DNA from: JADGQM01 sp964505935
GTDB lineage: Bacteria; Desulfobacterota; Syntrophobacteria; Syntrophobacterales; Syntrophobacteraceae
Assembly (NCBI GenBank): GCA_964505935.1
Contig: CAZDKX010000300.1
Span: forward strand, 1 to 5,958
Reading direction: 5' to 3'
Length of the DNA stretch: 5,958 nucleotides
Shown piece after piece: positions 1 through 4,950 of this stretch (positions are counted from its first letter, which is position 1; each line of letters begins with the position of its first letter). The notes under the pieces are model-generated. The model did not search any database and had not been told where the DNA came from. It saw nothing but the letters and a program-made list of their open reading frames with translations. The position numbers and the translations under genes are program-made.

Positions 1-285
1 GAATATTCTACCTTGGGATGAGGCATTCAGGCGTCGTCAGGGCGGCATGAGGAGTCCGGGGCTTCCCCTTGAGCCCTTGCTCGGCACCTGGACTTGCCAA
101 CAGCAGAAACAACGGGTTCCGATTAACCATTGTTCTATGAAGGACCTTTCGGCAATTCTCTGCAGGATCGGCCGAGCATGATCTACTGGCAGGGAGAAAA
201 AGCCCCAAGCAAGATTCTGCAGCAGGATCATACTTCGGGCTTATGCGCAGTCTCTCATACGGGTGACGAAGCGAAGATCCAACCT
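1..285. other. No supportable gene downstream of the helicase
   Basis: Two minus-strand frames are open here. One (8-289) starts at a GTG overlapping the helicase stop by four bases (GTGA); the other (37-231) starts at ATG. Neither has a recognisable motif, a plausible ribosome site or protein-like composition. I see no convincing terminator hairpin with a T-run and no RNA gene. The GTGA overlap is the only hint of translational coupling to a downstream gene. Confidence 0.5.
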
Positions 286-1158
286 TCACTCAGCATTTCG
301 GCAATCGCCATCAGTCAACGGTTCTCCGCGAACTGCCTCCAGCAAGGACTGGAGGTACGGATCGCCCCAGGTGAGCAGGCGGACCCCTTCCTTGGCTATG
401 GTGGGCGCGCCTTCCTCCTCCTGCGAGGGGCCGCTCGGGGGATGACGGTCAGCCAGTTCGCCGCTGAACGTTGCAAGGATTTCCTCGGCGGGTCCGATTC
501 CCAGATGTGGTGGTGCATAAGGCCAGGTTATGGCGAGGCAGGCGCGCGTGCCGTCCTGGATGGGGGTGCTGGTTCCCGGTTCGGGGATCCTTACGATCCG
601 CATGCCCGGCGCAGGGTGCGCAAGGCACCAGCCGGCCAGTTGGGTATGGGTGACCGGCGGCCCCTCGGTTGAAGCTGACGGACTCTCCTCCAAATCCTCC
701 CGCACACACTCCTCGAAAGAAGAAATGGCCGCATCGGGTGTCCTGTGCGCCGCTTCGTCCAGCAACCGTCGGGCTTCAGCGAGCTCCAGTTCTCCCCGGG
801 CAATTCTGCGGAAGATCCTCGGCATCTCGGCCAGAATAGGCTGCAGTGGTCCTACCACCTCTTCAGAAGCGCCGATGCGGTCTTTCAGCGTGTAGTAAGT
901 GTCTTCCTCGATGCTTTGTCGCACGTACAGATTGAGGATGCGAACCCTCGAGGCTTCCTGGCCGATGCGGTCGATCCGCCCGATTCGCTGTTCCACGCGT
1001 GGGATTCCAGGGAAGATCACAGTTGACGAGCGCTGAGAACTGCTGAAGGTTAAGGCCCTCCGAGGCGGCTTCCGTTCCCAGCAGAATTCGGATCGCTCTG
1101 GGATGATCGTGGCGACACCGGGCCTTGATTTCGGATTTCTCCACCAGGCGCCAGGCAA
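286..1158 (-). CDS. PLD-SNF2 helicase, C-terminal segment (motif VI and tail)
   Basis: 290-codon open frame. The first 53 residues are out-of-frame translation of the region coding motifs IV-V. Credible protein begins at RVEQRIGRIDRIGQ (54-67), the arginine-finger motif VI of SNF2 helicases, then VRILNLYVRQSIEEDTYYTL (72-91) and a long helical tail (RIARGELELAEARRLLDEA). The remaining 130 or so residues form a family-specific C-terminal domain that I cannot name, ending LQSLLEAVRGEPLTDGDCRNAE at TGA 286-288. Confidence 0.78.
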   Translation of the reverse strand: MPGAWWRNPKSRPGVATIIPERSEFCWERKPPRRALTFSSSQRSSTVIFPGIPRVEQRIGRIDRIGQEASRVRILNLYVRQSIEEDTYYTLKDRIGASEEVVGPLQPILAEMPRIFRRIARGELELAEARRLLDEAAHRTPDAAISSFEECVREDLEESPSASTEGPPVTHTQLAGWCLAHPAPGMRIVRIPEPGTSTPIQDGTRACLAITWPYAPPHLGIGPAEEILATFSGELADRHPPSGPSQEEEGAPTIAKEGVRLLTWGDPYLQSLLEAVRGEPLTDGDCRNAE

Positions 1159-1453
1159 AACGATTCGTATCCCAGACTTCTCCGCCCCTGCCCGAAGAGC
1201 AGGCCAGCTGATCGCCGAAGTAGGGCACCAGGCGTTCGCGGATGAAATCGAGGAATTGCGTAAAAACGATCACTCGCCGGCCATCGTCAAGAACCGTAGA
1301 GAGGCGCTCGCGAAAGGCTTCAAATTTGCTGTCTTTGGAGATTTGCCCAAGCGCGGTGATATAGTCCTGCAGGTAACGACGCTCTTCCCGAAGTTCATTC
1401 CGCCGCTGAGGATCGTGATAGATGCGGAGCAGACGACGGCGCTCCTCATCCAT
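863..1453 (-). CDS. PLD-SNF2 helicase, middle segment (helicase motifs IV-V)
   Basis: 196-codon open frame continuing the helicase after the first frameshift, starting at an internal methionine (MDEERRRLLRIYHDPQRR). It carries DSKFEAFRERLSTVLDDGRRVIVFTQF (41-67) and the second RecA lobe to motif V, ILLGTEAASEGLNLQQFSAL (123-142), and DLPWNPT (146-152). Credible sequence stops there, about position 998. The following GTANRADRPHRPGS is out of frame; the true continuation is the next frame. It is not a separate gene: no ribosome site is evident, and the sequence is only the interior of a helicase. Confidence 0.75.
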   Translation of the reverse strand: MDEERRRLLRIYHDPQRRNELREERRYLQDYITALGQISKDSKFEAFRERLSTVLDDGRRVIVFTQFLDFIRERLVPYFGDQLACSSGRGGEVWDTNRFAWRLVEKSEIKARCRHDHPRAIRILLGTEAASEGLNLQQFSALVNCDLPWNPTRGTANRADRPHRPGSLEGSHPQSVRATKHRGRHLLHAERPHRRF

Positions 1454-3486
1454 AGCCGCCCCACGTCGACTTCGTCGTCATCCTCCTCTTCGTCTCGATA
1501 GAACTCCCTTTGGCTCAGGATCTGCCCCTCGAATTCCGCCATATCCCGCTCCATGGCGTCTATGAGGTCTCGCCGCCGTTCAAGGCTCTTCTGAAATGCT
1601 GCGAAGCTACTCGCCAGCCGTTTTCTGAAAACCGCCATGAGGAACCCCACCCCGCTCCGTTCCTCCCTTGGGATGTCCGCCAGCCGGTAGAACGTGCCGC
1701 AAAGCTCATCGATACGATGGTAGAGTTCCTGCTCGGTCCTTGTCTGGAAGTCGACCGGAATATCTTCGGGTGACCTTGCAGTCAGGCCATGCACCAGCCC
1801 CCGTTCCTGGTAGGCCCTGAGGGTTGCCCGGGTATGCCGAAACATGTGGACGGCCAGAGGCGTTTGACGAGAAAGGAGCGGGGTCATCCCCTCAGCCTGG
1901 TTGCCCGGAAGCTGTTGAAGGGCGAGCAAGAGGCCGGCGTCACTTCTGATTCGCTCCACCATCCTCTGCCAGGGAAAAAGATTCCAGTGCTGAGGAACTC
2001 TGCTTCCGTCCAGGTCCGGCGCACCATGCGCCACGGCGATCCTGGTCATGCGAACAACGTCGCTTCTGACACTCCGGTTTTGGTGGAAGACGCGAAGGTT
2101 GTTGAAAAACTCCGTAAAGCCCGAAAGACGGACCCAGTCATCCCAGGATGGATCATCCAGGCCGCAAAGGAGCAGCAGATCGTGAACCTCTTGCGGATCG
2201 AGCTGCATTGGGGTGGCGGTCAGAAGCCACAGACTCCGAAAAAGCCTCCTTGCTCTCAGGTCCTTCAGGAGTTGCAGGAACTGATTGGGTTCGTTCAAGC
2301 CGAAGACTTTGCGGCGGGCGGCATGGGCCTCATCCGCAATGATGAGATCCCATGGCTGTGAAACTCCGAGGACCTCATCCTGCCGGTCGCTCCTGGCAAT
2401 GAGATGCCGTGAAACGATGGTGATGCCCTCTTCTTCGAGGGGTTCCCCGGCCTCTATGGTTTTGCCGAGGCCGACTTCATCGCAGAAAAGGAACGATTGG
2501 GGGAACTCGCTGCCGGCTCTCCTTACCACCCGCTCCTGGTGCGGGAAGGGTTCAAACCGCTTGCCATCGGCCCAAAGCGGTTCCAGTACCAGCTGCTCGC
2601 CTCCCGGCAGGCGCGGGGCATCAAGGAACCGCTGCGCCATGATCCGGTCCGCCAGCGGCACCGTATCGATAACGGCCCCCGTTTCCATGGGATCATGCTC
2701 GGGCGGATTGTCCAGCGGCGCAAACGACTGCAGGTGCTCTCTGAGCGCCCTGGGCAGCGGCAACGCCAGGAGGCCGGCATCCTGTCCGTTCCAGATGCTT
2801 TCGAACTCATCGATTTCGACTTGAATATCTTCAAGGTCCTGGGTTGAGTGCCAGGATCGCTTGACCTCGAACTTTTCCCGATTCCGGGTCCAGGCGGCTC
2901 CCGTCTCATTGACCGACCCCTGAAACGAAAGCATGTTCCCTTCCGGATCGAAGAGGATTCCGGCTTTGGGGTGATAGAGGGCGCCGAACCGCCCGGGCTG
3001 ATAGGGACGGCCGCCGTGATCCAGAGGCAGCGCAATCCTCACCTCGAGAAGGCCCGCCGCTACCATCCAGGCCAATGCTCCCAGACGATGCCTGGCAATC
3101 TGGTCCTCTTCCGGCCGCCAGCCGGGCGGCAGACCCAGCCGGAGGCATTCTTCCTCCGAGGGTTCAAAATGCCGCAAGAGACTCCGTTTGAGGCTCTCAT
3201 CAAGGGCGTCGGACCCTCTCTGGTAGGCAGCAACATCATCGGGGGTCCAGGTGGCTCCGGTCACCAGTCTCATGGGTGGGTTCACGGTCATGGAAAGATT
3301 GCGGGTGTGTTGAATGAAGGCAGCGAGACCGGCGGTAAGCTGAACCAGAGAGCCGGAGTCGAAGTAGCCGGCCTGGCGATCGTAGCGGACAGCTTTCCTG
3401 AGCACGGGAATGTAAAAATCGGTTACCAGTACGCCCGCCTGTCCGGAGTAGTGTCTGCGGAGTTGAGAGAGGTCAAGAAAACTCAT
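1270..3486 (-). CDS. PLD-SNF2 helicase, N-terminal segment (PLD domain, helicase motifs I-III)
   Basis: 738-codon open frame. Credible protein runs from residue 1 to about 676. After the Asp/Glu stretch YRDEEEDDDEVDVG the frame changes, and the last 62 residues (RLWMRSAVVCSAS onward) are out-of-frame translation down to the stop at 1270. Residues 1-230 form the PLD-like module (DFYIPVLRKA, YHPKAGILFDPEGN, GSVNETGAAWTRNRE). Residues 300-430 hold the first RecA-like lobe, shortened between DEVGLGKTIEAG and GITIVSRHLIARSDRQDEVL. Residues 540-660 are a helical insertion (VGFLMAVFRKRLASSFAAFQ) of the kind that links the two lobes in this family. Confidence 0.88.
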   Translation of the reverse strand: MSFLDLSQLRRHYSGQAGVLVTDFYIPVLRKAVRYDRQAGYFDSGSLVQLTAGLAAFIQHTRNLSMTVNPPMRLVTGATWTPDDVAAYQRGSDALDESLKRSLLRHFEPSEEECLRLGLPPGWRPEEDQIARHRLGALAWMVAAGLLEVRIALPLDHGGRPYQPGRFGALYHPKAGILFDPEGNMLSFQGSVNETGAAWTRNREKFEVKRSWHSTQDLEDIQVEIDEFESIWNGQDAGLLALPLPRALREHLQSFAPLDNPPEHDPMETGAVIDTVPLADRIMAQRFLDAPRLPGGEQLVLEPLWADGKRFEPFPHQERVVRRAGSEFPQSFLFCDEVGLGKTIEAGEPLEEEGITIVSRHLIARSDRQDEVLGVSQPWDLIIADEAHAARRKVFGLNEPNQFLQLLKDLRARRLFRSLWLLTATPMQLDPQEVHDLLLLCGLDDPSWDDWVRLSGFTEFFNNLRVFHQNRSVRSDVVRMTRIAVAHGAPDLDGSRVPQHWNLFPWQRMVERIRSDAGLLLALQQLPGNQAEGMTPLLSRQTPLAVHMFRHTRATLRAYQERGLVHGLTARSPEDIPVDFQTRTEQELYHRIDELCGTFYRLADIPREERSGVGFLMAVFRKRLASSFAAFQKSLERRRDLIDAMERDMAEFEGQILSQREFYRDEEEDDDEVDVGRLWMRSAVVCSASITILSGGMNFGKSVVTCRTISPRLGKSPKTANLKPFASASLRFLTMAGE

Positions 3487-3501
3487 GCAGATACCCAGTA
3501 T

Positions 3502-4950
3502 TTAGTGTCCAAACTCGAGACCTTCTCTCCCATGACCGTTTCCAGAGCAAATGAATAGCATGTTTATGACGCTCAAGAGGTGCTTCCCAACCGCTGTTTG
3601 TGCCCCGAAGGGGCGTGGTGATGGAGCCTGGGGTTTCAACCCCNNNNNNNNNNNNNNNNNNNNNNNNNNNNNNNNNNNNNNNNNNNNNNNNNNNNNNNNN
3701 NNNNNNNNNNNNNNNNNNNNNNNNNNNNNNNNNNNNNNNNNNNAACCGCTGTTTGTGCCCCGAAGGGGCGTGGTGATGGAGCCTGGGGTTTCAACCCCAG
3801 GTAAAGGTGCATCCCGACCATCCGTTGTGCCCTGGAGGGGCACGGTAAAATGCATATGGATTTGCCGCGCCCCTCCAGGGCGCCATGGCTGCTGTTGCTC
3901 CTCGATACCTGGGGCTAAAACCCCAGGCTGCATCCCCTCACTGCTCCGCAGTGTGGCGTCCTCAGGTGAATCCACTGATGAGTCATTGGGGTCGTCTTCT
4001 TGTTCGAACCCCATCTCGGCGTCGGCGTCGATGTCATCGTCTTCAGCATCACCGCTTAGATCAACAGGCTCACCGTGGATCAATCTTGCCAGATCCTCGT
4101 AGGCATTGATGACTTGTGAGGCACCCCACATAACGGTTTCGCGGGCGCCTTCGAATTCACAAAAGGCTGGCCTAAAGGCAAAATCATGGCGAGAGAAGGT
4201 CTGGGCTACGGTCTGGCGGCCATAGTGCCAGAAGGTATTGACGCTGTTATAATTGACCACCTTACTGAGAACAAAGGCCAGGTAAACGCTTACCGCTTCC
4301 GCTTCTTCTTCGGGGAGCTCTTTTCTCGCCCGATCTTGGGCATTGCGGATCTCCTCCAGCACCGTGAGATTGGTGAGCAGTTGTCGTGGCAGGAAGAGAT
4401 CCCGCCAATATCTCATTCCCATGTTGTGGGGTTCTCTCGTTTTCTCGCCCTCCGGGATCTCCTCATCCGGCACAAGGCCTTGTGCTTCCCATTGGGGGAG
4501 GAGACGGGCAAGCTCTTGCTCGGCGGCCCGCACCGCATCCAAATCAGCCTGAGTGGGAGCACGAAAACGCCATAGGTAGCGGATCTTGACGTCGCCATTT
4601 TGATAGGTGAGCTTGACCGGGACCTGAGAGCATACCGCATACATTTGCGCCGGCAGGCCGCCTGGACGTGAACGGGCGATTTCTTTCACCTGCTCACCGT
4701 CAACGACAGTCCCGCAGCGTGGGCAGATGGCGTTCCCGTCTTTAAAGGTTGGCGTGTTGCGCGGATGCCAGGCTTCGAAATCCGGCCGGGGCCATCTGCA
4801 GTCTTTCCATTCGGCTTTTTTCACCATGCGGAAGGTGCAATCGTTCCCTTGCCAGCGCTCGGGAACCAACGGGAAAGCGGCAACGACCGCATCCGGTTTG
4901 CCCTTCTTGTTGACGATGTGGAAATTAGTTGAAATGGGAGCCTCTTGCAA
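3502..4950 (-). CDS. Open frame of the methylase fragment with a repeat- and gap-derived tail
   Basis: This is the full open frame an automatic caller would report: 482 codons, ending at TAA 3502-3504, 15 nt before the helicase ATG. Only about residues 3-332 are credible methylase. Residues from about 333 are the translation of the palindromic repeat (MQPGVLAPGIEEQQQPW and VETPGSITTPLRGTNSG). Then come 34 unknown residues from the gap, followed by a second reading of the same repeat in another frame (LKPQAPSPRPFGAQTAV). Because the gap length is a placeholder, the frame and stop after it are arbitrary. Removing the gap and one 55-nt copy would move the stop to 3473-3475, overlapping the helicase start by 14 nt. 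Confidence 0.4.
   Translation of the reverse strand: MQEAPISTNFHIVNKKGKPDAVVAAFPLVPERWQGNDCTFRMVKKAEWKDCRWPRPDFEAWHPRNTPTFKDGNAICPRCGTVVDGEQVKEIARSRPGGLPAQMYAVCSQVPVKLTYQNGDVKIRYLWRFRAPTQADLDAVRAAEQELARLLPQWEAQGLVPDEEIPEGEKTREPHNMGMRYWRDLFLPRQLLTNLTVLEEIRNAQDRARKELPEEEAEAVSVYLAFVLSKVVNYNSVNTFWHYGRQTVAQTFSRHDFAFRPAFCEFEGARETVMWGASQVINAYEDLARLIHGEPVDLSGDAEDDDIDADAEMGFEQEDDPNDSSVDSPEDATLRSSEGMQPGVLAPGIEEQQQPWRPGGARQIHMHFTVPLQGTTDGRDAPLPGVETPGSITTPLRGTNSGXXXXXXXXXXXXXXXXXXXXXXXXXXXXXXXXXXGLKPQAPSPRPFGAQTAVGKHLLSVINMLFICSGNGHGREGLEFGH
3589..3643. repeat. 55-nt exact repeat, copy 1 (left edge of gap)
   Basis: Identical at all 55 positions to 3744-3798. It begins aaccgctgtttgtgcccc, contains the small stem gccccgaaggggc, and ends ...ggtttcaacccc exactly at the first N. 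This is the left half of the CCTGGGG repeat family. Exact abutment to the gap suggests a shared contig end rather than a biological tandem copy. Confidence 0.95.
3644..3743. other. Scaffold gap of 100 N
   Basis: Exactly 100 consecutive unknown bases, a conventional placeholder length. The true distance between the flanking contigs is unknown and could be negative (overlap). Confidence 0.98.
3744..3798. repeat. 55-nt exact repeat, copy 2 (right edge of gap)
   Basis: Starts on the first base after the Ns and is identical to 3589-3643. After it the sequence continues agg, completing the CCTGGGG...CCCCAGG hairpin, whereas copy 1 is cut off by the gap at the same base. Confidence 0.95.
3744..3953. 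repeat. Palindromic repeat cassette (nested inverted repeats)
   Basis: The cassette holds several perfect or near-perfect hairpins. 3782-3801 (cctggggtttcaaccccagg) and 3908-3927 (cctggggctaaaaccccagg) are each self-complementary, and they are inverted copies of each other at 18 of 20 positions. Between them, 3827-3843 (gtgccctggaggggcac) and 3867-3883 (gcgcccctccagggcgc) form another inverted pair at 15 of 17. A further stem, cactgc-tcc-gcagtg, lies at 3939-3953. The arrangement is of the REP/MITE-like intergenic type: no transposase is encoded, and non-autonomous mobility or hairpin formation in RNA is plausible. The cassette lies where the methylase reading frame loses family similarity. 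Function unknown. Confidence 0.8.
3954..4950 (-). pseudogene. DUF1156/COG1743-type adenine-specific DNA methylase, internal fragment
   Basis: Middle part of a large Zn-ribbon DNA methylase predicted to methylate adenine in defence or modification systems. The open frame starts at a TTG (4950), but that is only the first possible codon after the insertion sequence; genuine similarity begins about residue 3. Visible in order: EAPISTNFHIVNKKGKPD (3-20), which in this family follows the first CxxC of the Zn-ribbon; CPRCG (76-80), the second Zn-ribbon knuckle; EPHNMGMRYWRDLFLPRQLL (173-192); and VYLAFVLSKVVNYNSVNTFWH through QTVAQTFSRHDFAF (222-259), the conserved block that precedes the catalytic part. 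An Asp/Glu-rich linker follows (299-331). Family members run to roughly 900-1000 residues, with a SAM-binding DPFAGGG-type motif upstream and DPPY downstream. Neither is present here. The 5' part is cut off by the insertion sequence, and beyond about 3953 the frame enters a palindromic repeat. The fragment cannot encode an active methylase. The family call rests on recalled family features, not a search. Confidence 0.82.

Larger units (their letters stand above)
286..3486 (-). pseudogene. PLD-like nuclease domain fused to SNF2 helicase, frameshifted and internally deleted
   Basis: Composite reading of one gene over three frames, about 1,068 codons. The family fuses an N-terminal phospholipase-D-like (HKD) nuclease domain to an SNF2/SWI2 superfamily-2 ATPase and is typical of phage-defence and DNA-modification islands. 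Domain order: PLD domain with HxK (H172, K174), D180 and GSVN (190-193); helicase motif I DEVGLGKTIEAG (336-347); motif II DEAH (385-388); motif III LTATP (422-426). A frame change in a G-run at 1459-1462 leads to motif IV VIVFTQF and motif V LLGTEAASEGLNLQ. A second frame change near 994-1000 leads to motif VI VEQRIGRIDRIGQ and a long C-terminal extension ending at TGA 286-288. The roughly 65-80 residues normally found between motif I and the VSRHL segment before motif II are missing in frame. Start chosen at ATG 3486, because MSFLDLSQLRRHYSGQAG resembles family N-termini; the upstream TGGGT is only a weak ribosome site. The two small lesions could be sequencing or assembly errors, but the internal deletion would still disable the ATPase core. 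Confidence 0.9.

Noticed and set aside
8..289. Minus-strand 93-codon ORF overlapping the helicase stop by GTGA
   Set aside because: The overlap hints at coupling, but the product (SSLRHPYERLRISPKYDPAA...) has no family feature and no clear ribosome site. Noted only as a possibility.
130..672. Plus-strand ORF of 180 codons
   Set aside because: It lies mostly antisense to the helicase C-terminal segment, has no motif and looks low in protein character. It is a shadow frame in GC-rich DNA.
1455..1500. Programmed ribosomal frameshifting at the G-run after the acidic stretch
   Set aside because: A second unrelated frameshift and an internal deletion in the same gene make decay or error more likely. 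No slippery heptamer with a stimulatory element is evident.
1789..2361. Plus-strand ORF of 190 codons
   Set aside because: Entirely antisense to the SNF2 core, where motifs I-III are clearly encoded on the minus strand.
2848..3558. Plus-strand ORF of 236 codons
   Set aside because: Antisense to the PLD domain, whose HxK and GSVN motifs are clear on the minus strand.
3589..3953. CRISPR array or tandem repeat array
   Set aside because: Only two identical 55-nt copies exist, both touching the gap. There are no spacers of regular length. The other similarities are inverted hairpins, not direct repeats.
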